Of a DNA stretch of 64,000 nucleotides, positions 8,501 through 17,515 are shown piece by piece. Position 1 is the stretch's first letter. The number at the start of each line of letters is the position of its first letter. Source of the DNA: an uncultured Collinsella sp. (GTDB lineage Bacteria > Actinomycetota > Coriobacteriia > Coriobacteriales > Coriobacteriaceae); NCBI GenBank assembly GCA_900542945.1, contig UQPI01000001.1, forward strand, positions 1 to 64,000. The letters run 5' to 3'. The notes under the pieces were generated by a model. It was not told the DNA's origin and ran no database searches. It saw only the letters and a list, made by a program, of their open reading frames with translations. The position numbers and the translations under genes were made by a program.

Positions 8501-11500
8501 AACCTTGCTGCCCCCGAGGACGTCACGACCCCAACGAGCATCAAGCTCACCTGGGGAAAGGTCGATGGTGCTACCTCCTACGACCTTAAGGTCGACGGCA
8601 CTGTGTTTGCCGTGGGTGATGCGGCCGAGTTCACGCACACCGACCTCGCCTACAATAGCAAGCACACCTACCAGATTCGTTCGCGCAACGCCGAGGGTTA
8701 CTCCGCCTGGAGCGATGTGCTCGAGGCGAACTCCGCACTCGATCCGTGGCGGAACGTCCCCGACGCCGAGGAAATCACCTGGGAGGGCTCACTTTACGGC
8801 AGCCATAAGGCCGAGCTTGCCTTCGACCATGAGTTCCAGTCGGGCGACGGCGGTTTCCACTCCGGTGGCAACGATCTAGGCAAGGCGCTTACCGTTGACT
8901 ATGGACGCGCTTACAAGCTCGATAAGCTCGAGTACTATCCGCGCGATGACGCCGGCAACGGCACTGTGACCAAGATGCGTGTTGAGACGAGTCTCGATGG
9001 CGTCCACTGGACGAGCCAGGAGGTCGATTGGGCACGTTCCGCTGATTGTAAGACGGTAGCGTTTGACGGCACCGTGGCCGCCCGTTACGTGCGCATGACA
9101 CCGCTCGCCTCGGTCGGCAATTTCTTCTCCGCGTCCGAGATTGCCATCTACAAGACCGACGGCACGGATGGCTTCGCCGTGGGCTCCAACCTCAACAAGG
9201 CCACGATCTCCGACGGAGACTACTCCAACATGAAGAACTATCTGGGCCTCGAGAACCGCGAGCCCGATACCCCGACGTTCGGTTCGCAGATCCGCGACCA
9301 CTTCGCCGACCTCAACGATAACGGCGTTTACGACGTCTACGATTACTCGTTCACCATGGCGGGTCTTGACGGCGGCACTAAACAAAAGGGCAAGGTCGCA
9401 GGTTCGCTCGCGGTGATTCCGAGCAAGACCGAGGTCGAGGCCGGTGATGAGATCACCGTTGATGTCTATGCGGCCGACGCCAAGAACGTCAACGCCCTGG
9501 GCGCTCTCGTCAACTTCAAGAGCGACCAGTTCGAGTTTGTGTCCGAGAGCATCGCGCAGGACGGCTCGACTGCCGGCATGGAGAACCTGTCTCGCGAGAA
9601 GGTCCAGTTCGCGGACAGAACGCAGACTATCAATCTCGCCTTTGCCAACCGCGGCGATGGCAAGCTCTACAACGGTACCGGCGCGGTGGCGAGTTTCAAG
9701 CTCAAGGCCAAGACCGCCGGCAAGGTCGAACTGCCCTCGACATCTTGGCTCATCGGTCCGGCATGCGACGCACTTGAGTTTGCGAGCGACGGCACGGTGA
9801 CGATACCGGATGTTCCTCAGCCAACGGTCGCCGAGTACGGTCAGGATGCCTTCAACATCACGATGACCAACGATGAGCTCACGACCGACGACGGGACCAA
9901 CGTCGAGAAACTTATCCAGCAGAAGAGCTATAACGCGCTGTTCGATAATAACGAGGGCGACAACGGCTTTGAGTTCCTATGGAACTGGAGCGGCAACTGG
10001 GACAGCGAGGGTAAGCTTCCGAGTTACGTGAAGCTTCCCACCACGATGACATTCGCATTTAAGACGCCGTCGAAACTCGATAGTGTCGAGGTCGTTAACC
10101 GCAACGGTGGCAACGGAACCGTGCAGAAGATCAAGGCTGTCGTGACGTTCGAGGATGGCTCGACCCAAGAGTTCGCGGGCGGGGAGTACGATTCCTTCCG
10201 GGCTCGCTACGCCTTTGGCCTCTCTGCCGAGAACAAGGGCAAGAAGGCGACCAAGGTCGAGGTCACGCCGCTTGAGGCATCGGGTGACCAGATGCTCACA
10301 CTGCGTGAGGTCAACTTCAACTACACGCAGGGTGTCGAGGCCATCGAGGGTGTCGAGCTAGGCAAGAACCAGACCGAGTTCTTTGAAGGCGACGTTACGC
10401 TCGTCGACGCCAAGGCCACGCCTGAGAGCGCCGGCTACCCCTATGTGACGGTCGAGAGCTCCGACCCCTCTGTGGTAAGCGTCTCCGCTGTTCAGGCTGG
10501 CGATAGCGTGAGCTACTACCTGCGTGCCAACAAGGCCGGCAAGGCAAAGATCACGGTGGCGTCGGTACTCGACCCCTCCAAGACCGCATCCTATGAGGTC
10601 GAGGTCAAGGCTGGTGTCGATACCTCTGCGCTCGTGGCAGCGCTTTCCAAGGCCGCGGGCTACAGCGAGTCCGTCTACACTAAGGATTCCTATGCAGCTC
10701 TCACCACTGCGGTCGAGGCGGCTCAGAAGCTCCTCGACGGCGGCCAAGGCAGCTATAGCAAGAAGGATGTCGCAGACGCCACAGTCAAGATCGAGAAGGC
10801 AATCGACGGCCTCAAGATGCGCCCTGTCGATGAGAAGATTCTCATCAACACGCCCGAGAACCGCAAGAACGTCAAGGTGGCCCGCTTCTCGAGTGAGGCC
10901 GACTACGAGGGCAGCAACGCCGTCAACGCTCTCGACGGCGACGAGCGGACGCTTTGGCACAGCGACTGGGCCCATGGGACCGGTATGCCCCAGTATCTGA
11001 GTGTCGACCTGGGCCGCGACTACGATCTCACCGACGTTACATTCCTGCCGCGCCAGGACGGCGGCACTAACGGCGATATCTTCGAGGCCGAGATACTGGT
11101 CTCCGACACTGCCGACGGTTATGAGATGGGCACCGCCGCGTCGATGGGTACGTTCGCCTTCGACAACGACGGCCGCGTGCTCACCGACCGTGGCGACTGG
11201 AAACAGATGAGCTTTGGCGCCGCGCGCGGTCGCTACGTGACCGTCAAGGTGATTCACGCCGGCGGAGGCGACGTTGATGCCTACTGCAGCATGGCAGAGC
11301 TCAAGTTCTACGGTACGGCCGTCCCCGATCCGGTGGCGAAGGATGATCTCGCTACCGCGATCGAAAAGGTTGATGCCGAGGTTGCTGCCGGCGACCTCAA
11401 GGCCGGTGACTACACCGAGGCCTCCTGGACGGCGCTCGAGAACGCCCTGGCGAGCGCCCGCGCCATCTTGAGCGACGAGAACGCCACGCAGGACGAGGTC

Positions 11501-12004
11501 GACCATGCGCTCAGAGCGCTCGAGAGCGCCCGCGGCGCGCTCGAGAAGACCCCGGTGGCCCCGGTCGAGAATCCGACTAAGAAGCAGCTCAAGGCCCTGG
11601 TCAAGCAGGCGAAGGAGACTGACACCAGGGGCAAGACGGCCGAGTCTGTCAAGGTCCTGACGGATGCCATTACCTACGCCGAGGACGTCTTGGGTGATGA
11701 GAATGCTTCCGACACCCAGATCCAGGCGGCCTATGGCCAGCTCAAGCTGGCCATTGAGAGCCTCAAGGATGCCGATTCCGGCAACCAGGGCGGCTCGGGC
11801 AACCAGGGTTCCGGCAATGGCTCGAACGGCGGCAACCAGGCGGGCAAGCCCGCAGGCGACAAGGCCCAGGGCAGCAAGAAGAACGGTTCGGCGATTCCCA
11901 ATACCGGAGACCAGACGGCGGCGACCGTCGCGACCGTCGGTGGTCTTGGCGCCATCATCGCCGCAATCGGCGCTTTCTTCCATCGTCGCAGCAAGGCTAA
12001 GTAG
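5591..12004 (+). CDS. Cell-wall-anchored multimodular GH31 glycosidase
   Basis: A 2137-residue secreted enzyme with this domain order: signal peptide (1 to about 35), GH31 catalytic region (about 284-750), fibronectin-III (966-1047), CBM32/F5-8C (1060-1189), dockerin-like segment (about 1204-1261; DLNDNGVYDVYDYS), cohesin-like domain (1267-1409), second carbohydrate-binding-like module (1415-1580), Ig-like domain (1584-1674), FIVAR (1676-1744), CBM32 (1754-1907), two FIVAR modules (1912-2060), Gly/Asn linker, the sortase signal IPNTGD near 2102, a membrane helix and a basic tail. By family pattern, Asp480 (KTDVAWVG) is the likely nucleophile and Asp561 (GSDMDGIFGG) the acid/base. The start at 5591 has an AAGGAG site and a proper signal peptide; the frame extends further upstream without support. 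GH31 acts on alpha-linked sugars. The module set recalls mucin-acting alpha-N-acetylgalactosaminidases, but the substrate is unproven. Confidence 0.88.
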   Translation: MRRNSIFTKRWVKGSAVLVATAATLVFANPQQAIATPLKGVDSATVSQSASNVVDIDFADGIKGRITFLEDGIFRYNVDPKGEFSEYATPRSKSHTAKIQAQPDTSDTYSKPSATVADKGDTIEITGGKATVILDKATGKMSIKSGDRVVVSESASLDLDKKGTVQTLAKEKSENFFGGGTQNGRFLHTNQTIAISNTNNWTDGGVASPNPFYWTSDGYGVLRNTFAEGSYDFGSTDSSTVTTLHSENEFDAYYFVATNEGASNVATEMLRDYYKVTGNPVLLPEYGFYLGHLNAYNRDGWSTTSGQKKWETKGSKSSSEKGDVKYESGMSTGYKLDGTLAAETLNGEGPTVDTENMKATDFDRQFSARQVIDDYEDNDMPLGWFLPNDGYGAGYGQNGYYKTGGVNSDGTSSADRLNAVRANVDNLKKFTEYANSKGVSTGLWTQSNLEPDSNSETPWHLLRDFDAEVKTGGISTLKTDVAWVGSGYSFGLNGIKTAYDTVTTGANKRPNIITLDGWAGTQRFGGIWTGDQYGGNWEYIRFHIPTYIGQSLSGNPNIGSDMDGIFGGDPIISARDYQWKTFTPSMLDMDGWGTYRKSPMTHGDPYTGISRFYLKLKAQLMPYIYTSAASAANIDTGNGDAGLPMIRAMLLSDNSEYAASTSTQYQYMFGENFLVAPVYQDTQADENGNDIRNGIYLPNYGTDENPTIWIDYFSGKQYRGGQVLNNYEAPLWKLPLFAKANAIVPMYAENNNPEAVSDTNTKGTDRSQRIVEFFATEGDGTFTQYEDDGSSIENNTTEDDSYGTIDNISYGEHVSTVYRSKAAGGTATFTAEASQGGYNGYDSNRTTTFVANVSAKPMSVVAKNGGSALNVVEVDSQETFDTATPEAGQAVYFYSETPNLNHYGSDVDGTEAERGESFNNTKITTNPKVYVKFAKTDVAAAAQTLELGGFVNADATLTADRLNENLSAPTNLAAPEDVTTPTSIKLTWGKVDGATSYDLKVDGTVFAVGDAAEFTHTDLAYNSKHTYQIRSRNAEGYSAWSDVLEANSALDPWRNVPDAEEITWEGSLYGSHKAELAFDHEFQSGDGGFHSGGNDLGKALTVDYGRAYKLDKLEYYPRDDAGNGTVTKMRVETSLDGVHWTSQEVDWARSADCKTVAFDGTVAARYVRMTPLASVGNFFSASEIAIYKTDGTDGFAVGSNLNKATISDGDYSNMKNYLGLENREPDTPTFGSQIRDHFADLNDNGVYDVYDYSFTMAGLDGGTKQKGKVAGSLAVIPSKTEVEAGDEITVDVYAADAKNVNALGALVNFKSDQFEFVSESIAQDGSTAGMENLSREKVQFADRTQTINLAFANRGDGKLYNGTGAVASFKLKAKTAGKVELPSTSWLIGPACDALEFASDGTVTIPDVPQPTVAEYGQDAFNITMTNDELTTDDGTNVEKLIQQKSYNALFDNNEGDNGFEFLWNWSGNWDSEGKLPSYVKLPTTMTFAFKTPSKLDSVEVVNRNGGNGTVQKIKAVVTFEDGSTQEFAGGEYDSFRARYAFGLSAENKGKKATKVEVTPLEASGDQMLTLREVNFNYTQGVEAIEGVELGKNQTEFFEGDVTLVDAKATPESAGYPYVTVESSDPSVVSVSAVQAGDSVSYYLRANKAGKAKITVASVLDPSKTASYEVEVKAGVDTSALVAALSKAAGYSESVYTKDSYAALTTAVEAAQKLLDGGQGSYSKKDVADATVKIEKAIDGLKMRPVDEKILINTPENRKNVKVARFSSEADYEGSNAVNALDGDERTLWHSDWAHGTGMPQYLSVDLGRDYDLTDVTFLPRQDGGTNGDIFEAEILVSDTADGYEMGTAASMGTFAFDNDGRVLTDRGDWKQMSFGAARGRYVTVKVIHAGGGDVDAYCSMAELKFYGTAVPDPVAKDDLATAIEKVDAEVAAGDLKAGDYTEASWTALENALASARAILSDENATQDEVDHALRALESARGALEKTPVAPVENPTKKQLKALVKQAKETDTRGKTAESVKVLTDAITYAEDVLGDENASDTQIQAAYGQLKLAIESLKDADSGNQGGSGNQGSGNGSNGGNQAGKPAGDKAQGSKKNGSAIPNTGDQTAATVATVGGLGAIIAAIGAFFHRRSKAK

Positions 12005-12022
12005 CCCCAGCAACAGCTAAGC

Positions 12023-12066
12023 AAGCGTGCCCGCCGTCCCACCCAAGGACGGTGGGCACGCTTTTT
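12023..12066 (+). terminator. Terminator of the GH31 gene
   Basis: The stem AAGCGTGCCCGCCGTCC pairs with GGACGGTGGGCACGCTT (one mismatch/wobble) around CACCCAA, and the hairpin ends in a run of T. It begins 19 bases after the stop. Confidence 0.88.
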
Positions 12067-12221
12067 GAATGTAGGCGGAAAGCTCCGACCCTTCGGCCTT
12101 AATCTCGCAAAGCGTTCCGTCTCCCGCCGAACACATCAGCATCGGCGGCTATACTTGAATTATTTGCAGTTAAGGGTCGCGGATTCGCCGCGTCACCGCT
12201 CTCAACAGGAGGTCTTTGTTT

Positions 12222-12686
12222 ATGGCAGATCAAAAGCCGGTTGTCGGGATCATCATGGGCTCCAAGTCCGATCTGGGTGTTATGGAAGGCTGCACCGCCG
12301 AGCTCGAGGCGCTCGGTGTGCCCTATGAGCTCGTCATTGCGAGCGCACACCGCACGCCGGCGAAGGTCCACGAGTGGGCCTCGACTGCCGCCGATCGCGG
12401 TATCAAAGTGATTATCGCCGCCGCCGGCAAGGCTGCTCACCTGGGTGGTGTCGTGGCTGCCTTTACGCCGCTGCCGGTTATCGGTGTGCCTATGAAGACG
12501 AGTGACCTGGGCGGTATGGATTCGCTGCTGTCGATGGTGCAGATGCCTTCGGGCGTACCCGTGGCCTGCGTTGCCATCAACGGCGCCAAGAATGCCGCCA
12601 TCTATGCCACGCAGATCTTGGGCGCATGCGACCCCGAGTACCGCAAGGTTATCGAGAAGATGAAGCAGGAGATGGCTGACGCCTAG
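12222..12686 (+). CDS. purE: N5-carboxyaminoimidazole ribonucleotide mutase
   Basis: A 154-residue class I PurE, which converts N5-CAIR to CAIR in purine synthesis. Signatures: GIIMGSKSDLGVMEG (phosphate/nucleotide loop), SAHRTPAKVHEW, and AAAGKAAHLGGVVAAFTPLP. The ATG at 12222 is preferred because AGGAGG at 12207-12212 is ideally spaced; a TTG two codons earlier is less likely. Class I enzymes normally work with PurK, which is not in this window. The other purine genes purF, purM and purN lie 3-7 kb downstream. Confidence 0.95.
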   Translation: MADQKPVVGIIMGSKSDLGVMEGCTAELEALGVPYELVIASAHRTPAKVHEWASTAADRGIKVIIAAAGKAAHLGGVVAAFTPLPVIGVPMKTSDLGGMDSLLSMVQMPSGVPVACVAINGAKNAAIYATQILGACDPEYRKVIEKMKQEMADA

Positions 12687-12721
12687 GCGTTCCGCCGTTT
12701 CACCGCAGTATAAGGAGAGCC

Positions 12722-13720
12722 ATGTCCGACTATCAGGGAAAACGATTCAAGGCTTCTCAGATTCCCGATCCGTCGAAGCCGGGTGCTGCCCATGCGGCAC
12801 AGCAGGGTCGGACATCCTCTCCTCAGCAGCCGCGCACGCCGCGCCCCGTGACACCGGCGACGCATCGTCGACAGGACGCGCCGGCCGCATATCGACCTTC
12901 ATCTTATAGCACCGCTAAGAAGCCGCCCCGGTCTTCATCGCATGCCACGCCGTCGGATTACACCGAGTCGCCGCGTAAAAAGCGCCGCTCCATCATTCCT
13001 ATTCTGCTCATCATCGTGGGCATCGGTCTGATTGTTGCCGCCGCTGCCATCTTTATCAATGCCCAGATTGGCTATAAGCAGGCGAGCGATTCGTATCAGA
13101 AAATCGAGAAGCAATATGTAAGCGATAAGGACGCCAGCGGCGTGCCGATTATCGACTTTGATGCACTTGCTCAGACGAACCCCGAGATTGTGGGTTGGAT
13201 TTACGTGCCGGGAACCAACATCAACTATCCCGTGGTGCAGACCAACAACAACTCCAAATACCTCAACACGCTGTTCGACGGAACGGCTAACGCGTCCGGT
13301 GCCATTTTCCTGGATAGCGATGACACCGCGCCGGGAATGGTCGACCAGCAGACCACGATCTACGGCCACCATATGAACGACGGATCGATGTTCAACGTGA
13401 TTTCGGACACCACTGATCAGGCGACGTTCGATAGCATCGAGTTTGTGTACTACATCACGCGCGATGCGACGTATAAGCTGCGTCCGCTGGCGACCAAGGT
13501 GGTCGAGGACACGTATGCCAAGGCGCGCACGACCAATTTTGAGGGCGACGACGGACTCAAGAACTACCTGTCCGAGATGCTCGACGGCGCTTCCGCCGTG
13601 GCGAGTGATGCTACCGATCGTGCCGCTTCGGCAACTAAGGTTGTAACGCTTGTGACCTGTCGTTCGCTGTCGCTGAGCAACACACGCGCCGTCATGGTGC
13701 TCACGCCGGTCGAGGAATAA
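12722..13720 (+). CDS. Class B sortase
   Basis: A 332-residue membrane-anchored transpeptidase. A ~95-residue Pro/Ser/Arg-rich cytoplasmic head is followed by one membrane helix (IIPILLIIVGIGLIVAAAAIF, about 97-117) and the sortase barrel. Catalytic residues are visible: His in IYGHHMNDGS, Cys in VTLVTC and Arg in SNTRAVMV. The sequence NYPVVQTNNNSKYLNTLFDG matches the class B substrate groove. It stands 36 bases after purE. An anchored GH31 protein is encoded just upstream, but the two need not be enzyme and substrate. The long polar head is larger than usual for SrtB. Confidence 0.88.
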   Translation: MSDYQGKRFKASQIPDPSKPGAAHAAQQGRTSSPQQPRTPRPVTPATHRRQDAPAAYRPSSYSTAKKPPRSSSHATPSDYTESPRKKRRSIIPILLIIVGIGLIVAAAAIFINAQIGYKQASDSYQKIEKQYVSDKDASGVPIIDFDALAQTNPEIVGWIYVPGTNINYPVVQTNNNSKYLNTLFDGTANASGAIFLDSDDTAPGMVDQQTTIYGHHMNDGSMFNVISDTTDQATFDSIEFVYYITRDATYKLRPLATKVVEDTYAKARTTNFEGDDGLKNYLSEMLDGASAVASDATDRAASATKVVTLVTCRSLSLSNTRAVMVLTPVEE

Positions 13721-13762
13721 GTTGTTCGAGAGTAGCTAATTTGGGACGGTAAGGGAGAAATG

Positions 13763-14179
13763 ATGCTTGAAAGTGGCAAATCGATGCCTTCGGTCGATTC
13801 GTGGCTGCGCGAAGCTAAGGCCGATGCTTCGGCGGCTGGCTGCGGCATGTACCTGACACACAATGGCGTGGTGCGCGCAACGCCCAAATCCGAGGCACGC
13901 GGCATCGAGACCGATGGCGTGGCGCCTGGACACAGGGTGGGCGGCATGGTGTTTGGCTTCGATGCCGAAAAGGTGCAGGCCGCTATCGAGGCAACGCGCG
14001 CGATGCCGGGTATTGGCTATGTGCGCGTGTGGCTGGCGAGCGGCGAGCTTACCGTGGGCGACGACATCATGCTTGTGCTCATTGGCGGGGACATTCGCCC
14101 GCACGTGGTCGATGCGCTGCAGGCGCTCGTCGGTACCATCAAAAATGAGTGTGTGAGCGAGGTCGAGCGCGAGGCATAG
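13763..14179 (+). CDS. MoaE-like protein
   Basis: A 138-residue protein resembling the large subunit of molybdopterin synthase (MoaE). The similarity lies in GYVRVWLASGELTVGDDIMLVLIGGDIRPHVVDALQALVGTIKNECVSEVE, where MoaE has its core strands and the helix leading to the catalytic lysines. The C-terminus stops at VEREA, so the usual final KKE-type motif is missing. No other molybdenum cofactor gene is near. The ATG at 13763 has better spacing to GGGAG than the one at 13760. It could be a MoaE paralogue with another role. Confidence 0.55.
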   Translation: MLESGKSMPSVDSWLREAKADASAAGCGMYLTHNGVVRATPKSEARGIETDGVAPGHRVGGMVFGFDAEKVQAAIEATRAMPGIGYVRVWLASGELTVGDDIMLVLIGGDIRPHVVDALQALVGTIKNECVSEVEREA

Positions 14180-14215
14180 GCTCCGACCGTCGCAAGCCAT
14201 CGATAGGAAGCATGG

Positions 14216-14256
14216 GCCCGCTGGCAGCTCAGGATGAACTGCCAGCGGGCTTTCTT
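14216..14256 (+). terminator. Terminator after the MoaE-like gene
   Basis: A perfect 12-bp stem (GCCCGCTGGCAG at 14216-14227 with 14239-14250) is followed by TTTCTT. It lies between the convergent MoaE-like and CmpB-type genes and could serve both. Confidence 0.85.
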
Positions 14257-14289
14257 ATGCATGGGGATGATTTGAGCCGGTGTTGGACA

Positions 14290-15519
14290 CTACACGCGGG
14301 TGGCATCCTTGGGACTCATGGTCATACTCTGGAAACGGTTTTCCATGTACTCGTTATCGAAATACTTGCCGTAGAACTGCGCGACGGGAATATCCGGCTC
14401 CGTGCCGTTGACGCGCTGGTACCAGTAGTCGAGCGACTGCAGCGTCATGACGCCGTCGACCAGCATAATGACGGTAAAGATGACGGTAGCCGAGTAGCGG
14501 CTCTTCCACGGAATCATGTTGATGAGCTTGAGCAGCCTCGGCAACAGCAGCTTGATCCAGATAAGGCCACCCAGGCCCCACAGGCAGGCAAAGCCCGTGC
14601 AGGTGCGTCCGCCCGTAAGGACGGCGAGTGGGTCGGGCATGCCGAACAGCTTCATGTGCGAGTAGCTCCACGAGACCACGCCAAATGAGGTCTGCATAAA
14701 CCAGCCCACGAACACCTCAAAGCTCGCGCCGAGCACAGCGCTTACCAGGAAAATGATGATGGGGTTCTTTTTATAGAAGCGGTTGAGCACCATGGTCATG
14801 AGTACGGCGCCAAAGCCATAGATGGGGCTGAAGGGACCAAACAGCATGCCGGCGCGGTTCTGGTAGACGCCCGGGTCGTCGACTGTCATATGCCAGATGT
14901 CCTCGGCGATCAGGCCGAGCACGCAGCAGACGAAGAATACCCAGAACAGGTTGAAGTAGTTGAGCTTGATGTAGCCCTCGCCGGTTTCATCGCGGCCGAG
15001 CATGCCCTCCGCCGCGGCGTCACGGTCGAGCATCTCCTGCAGGCGGCGCTGCAGTTCGCGCTCCTGGCGCAGCGTGGGGTCGACGGTTGCCGAAAGTGCA
15101 ACGAGGATGCCGAGCTGGATCGCAGGACGCAGCAGGAAGGGCCCGATGCCCTGGAGCATCACGTCGACCAAAAGCTCGACGACGGTGAATGCAATAAGGA
15201 TGTAGGACAGGCGGGCGGCGTTGCGGCGCTGGTTTTTGATAAGGTCCAGGCCAAAGATGATCAGGATGACGGCACTTGCCGCAGAGAGCATGATGCCGGC
15301 GACGATGAGTCCAACCGAGACCAGCATATTGTCGCCGAGCTTTTCGGCGGCGTTGCCGTTGATGAGCGCGGTGATGACCTGCCACATAAAGGCAGCGACC
15401 GACGGGAGTGTGCCCACGCCGGATAGGATGCACAGGACGGCGTACACCTTAATGATGAGGGGGATCTTCTTGACCTCCGTGGCGCTGGGGACGCTGGGGT
15501 CGAGTTCGTTTCGATCCAT
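14290..15519 (-). CDS. CmpB-type putative ABC transporter permease (membrane protein)
   Basis: A 409-residue polytopic membrane protein. The C-terminal half matches the family annotated as putative ABC transporter permease (ABC_trans_CmpB). It shows FVCCVLGLIAEDIWHM, then RAGMLFGPFSPIYGFGAVLM and VSAVLGASFEVFVGWFM. The N-terminal ~190 residues carry about five further helices and a charged cytoplasmic segment (LRQERELQRRLQEML). No ATPase is adjacent, so transport function is doubtful. The start has AAAGG about ten bases upstream. It is transcribed alone on the minus strand. Confidence 0.75.
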   Translation of the reverse strand: MDRNELDPSVPSATEVKKIPLIIKVYAVLCILSGVGTLPSVAAFMWQVITALINGNAAEKLGDNMLVSVGLIVAGIMLSAASAVILIIFGLDLIKNQRRNAARLSYILIAFTVVELLVDVMLQGIGPFLLRPAIQLGILVALSATVDPTLRQERELQRRLQEMLDRDAAAEGMLGRDETGEGYIKLNYFNLFWVFFVCCVLGLIAEDIWHMTVDDPGVYQNRAGMLFGPFSPIYGFGAVLMTMVLNRFYKKNPIIIFLVSAVLGASFEVFVGWFMQTSFGVVSWSYSHMKLFGMPDPLAVLTGGRTCTGFACLWGLGGLIWIKLLLPRLLKLINMIPWKSRYSATVIFTVIMLVDGVMTLQSLDYWYQRVNGTEPDIPVAQFYGKYFDNEYMENRFQSMTMSPKDATRV

Positions 15520-15804
15520 ACAGAACCTTTCTCGCTTTGTTGTCGGTTATAAGGATACGCCGCCGACCTGCCAAAAGACAGGACGAACGTCCCAATTGCA
15601 ACTTTGTAATCCCCAACGGCGGACGCGGCGGCCATCTGGGGGCGCGGGCGCTTGCGCTGGACAGACCGATAAAATGTTTGGCCGCAAAACGGATTATTAG
15701 CTCGGTGGGCTTTTAAAAAGCGCTGCTCATGCGCTGGGGAGCGCGTCGCACCGTGCGTATAATAAGGCGGGTAACGCCAAAATACGAGGCTCTGAGGGGA
15801 TGCC
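15520..15804. promoter_or_regulatory. Divergent promoter region, CmpB-type gene / purF
   Basis: On the plus strand a TATAAT hexamer lies at 15758-15763, 42 bases before the purF start. I see no good -35 box. A partial copy of the GGGACAG repeat family (CCTGCCAAAAGACAGG, about 15568-15583) lies near the CmpB-type gene. No recognisable purine riboswitch is present. Confidence 0.4.
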
Positions 15805-17475
15805 ATGTCTCAAGAAACCATCCGCGCGGCCGAGCGTGCCGCGGGACAGGTGAACGCCATGTCGACGTATGATCCGGACTCCGACCAGCTGCATGAGGAA
15901 TGCGGCGTTTTTGGTGTCTGGGCGCCCGATCGCGACGTGGCTCGACTGACGTACTTTGGCCTGCGTGCACTGCAGCACCGTGGCCAAGAATCGGCGGGAA
16001 TCGCCGTGGGTGACGGCGGTACGGTTATGGTCCGCAAGGATCTGGGCCTGCTCGACCGCGTGTTCTCCAATGCCGACCTGTCGACGCTCTCCGGTCAGCT
16101 GGCCGTGGGTCATGTGCGCTACGGCACCGCCGGCGCCAAGAGCTGGGAAGCCTCTCAGCCGCACCTCTCTACCATCAATAGCGTCATTATCGCGCTCGCG
16201 CACAACGGTACCCTCGTCAACACCGACGAGCTGCGCCGCCAGCTGATCGAGCTGGGCGTGCCGTTCCTCTCCAATTCGGATTCCGAGGTCGCGACCAAGC
16301 TCATCGGCTACTTTACCCAGCGTACGGGTCACCTGCGCGAGGGCATTCGCAAGACCATGGAGCTCGTGCGTGGCGGTTATGCCATGACGCTCATCAACGA
16401 GCAGGCGCTCTACGCCTTCCGCGATCCGCATGGCATTCGCCCACTGGTGTTGGGCAAGCTGGTGGACGAGGGCCTGGACCAGGCCGATACCGCATCCGTT
16501 TCGCAGCTGCCGTCGCAGGACGGCGCCGCGACGGTTGACGTTGCCACCCATGTCACCCGCGCCGGCGGCTGGGTCGTCGCCTCCGAGACTTGTGCGCTCG
16601 ACATTGTGGGTGCCGAGTACGTCCGCGACGTCCGTCCCGGCGAGATTTTGCGCATCAGCGCCGAGGGCCTTGTGTCCGAGCAGGGCGTGCCTGCCGCCGA
16701 GGAGCCTGCTAACTGCATCTTTGAGCAGGTCTACTTCGCTCGCCCCGATTCCATCATGAACGGCAAGAGCGTCTACGCCTGCCGTTATGACATGGGTCGT
16801 CAGCTGGCACATGAGGAGCCCGTCGAGGCCGACCTGGTCATCGGCGTGCCCGACTCCGGCCTGCCGCCCGCGGAGGGCTATTCGCACGAGAGTGGCATTC
16901 CCTTTGGTGAGGGCCTTATCAAGAACCGCTACGTGGGCCGTACGTTTATCGAGCCTACGCAGGAGCTGCGTGCCATGGGCGTGCGTATGAAACTCAACCC
17001 GCTGCGCGACAACATCGAGGGCAAGCGCCTGGTCGTCATCGACGACTCCATTGTGCGCGGCACCACCATGGTGCAGCTCGTAAAGATGCTGCGCAACGCC
17101 GGCGCCAAGGAGATTCACATTCGCATCAACTCGCCCGAGGTCATCTGGCCGTGCTTCTACGGTATCGATACCGACGTGCAGTCGCAGCTCATCAGCGCCA
17201 ACAAGACGGTCGATGAGATCTGCGAGTACATTGGCGCCGATTCGCTGGCCTTCCTTTCGGTCGAGGGCCTGCTGAAGGTCATGCCCAAGGGCGGCTACTG
17301 CGACGCGTGCTTTACCGGCCGCTATCCCGTGGCGATTCCCGAGAGCTTTGGCCGTGACAAGTTCATGGAGGGCTTTAAGCCCCGCAACCTGGACAAGCCG
17401 CTGCACTTTGACGACGACGCCGTGGTCGAGAAATATGTCGACCGCAGCTGGGAAGAGGAGCACGGCGAGGCCTAA
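15805..17475 (+). CDS. purF: Amidophosphoribosyltransferase
   Basis: A 556-residue glutamine PRPP amidotransferase, first enzyme of purine synthesis. The catalytic Cys follows a ~32-residue propeptide (EE-CGVFGVWAP), as in the Bacillus-type enzyme. The PRPP motif reads VVIDDSIVRGTT. Cysteines in NCIFEQVYFARPDS, VIWPCFYG and YCDACFTGRYP match the four ligands of the Bacillus [4Fe-4S] cluster. The start has GAGGGG upstream. It leads the purF-purM-purN group. Its TAA stop is the first three bases of a 43-bp repeat (17473-17515), an arrangement also seen at pth. Confidence 0.96.
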   Translation: MSQETIRAAERAAGQVNAMSTYDPDSDQLHEECGVFGVWAPDRDVARLTYFGLRALQHRGQESAGIAVGDGGTVMVRKDLGLLDRVFSNADLSTLSGQLAVGHVRYGTAGAKSWEASQPHLSTINSVIIALAHNGTLVNTDELRRQLIELGVPFLSNSDSEVATKLIGYFTQRTGHLREGIRKTMELVRGGYAMTLINEQALYAFRDPHGIRPLVLGKLVDEGLDQADTASVSQLPSQDGAATVDVATHVTRAGGWVVASETCALDIVGAEYVRDVRPGEILRISAEGLVSEQGVPAAEEPANCIFEQVYFARPDSIMNGKSVYACRYDMGRQLAHEEPVEADLVIGVPDSGLPPAEGYSHESGIPFGEGLIKNRYVGRTFIEPTQELRAMGVRMKLNPLRDNIEGKRLVVIDDSIVRGTTMVQLVKMLRNAGAKEIHIRINSPEVIWPCFYGIDTDVQSQLISANKTVDEICEYIGADSLAFLSVEGLLKVMPKGGYCDACFTGRYPVAIPESFGRDKFMEGFKPRNLDKPLHFDDDAVVEKYVDRSWEEEHGEA

Positions 17476-17515
17476 AACCTGCCATGTAGGGACAGGTTTA
17501 TTTTGGTAGGTTTTA
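17473..17515 (+). repeat. 43-bp GGGACAG hairpin fused to the purF stop codon
   Basis: The arms TAAAACCTGCCA and TGGTAGGTTTTA enclose TGTAGGGACAGGTTTATTT. The first TAA is the purF stop codon. A near-identical 43-bp copy in the same orientation relative to its gene ends pth (29753-29795). Confidence 0.85.

Noticed and set aside
10358..12013. 551-codon minus-strand frame opposite the GH31 C-terminus
   Set aside because: An antisense shadow with His/Arg/Gly-rich composition typical of such artefacts, and no start site.
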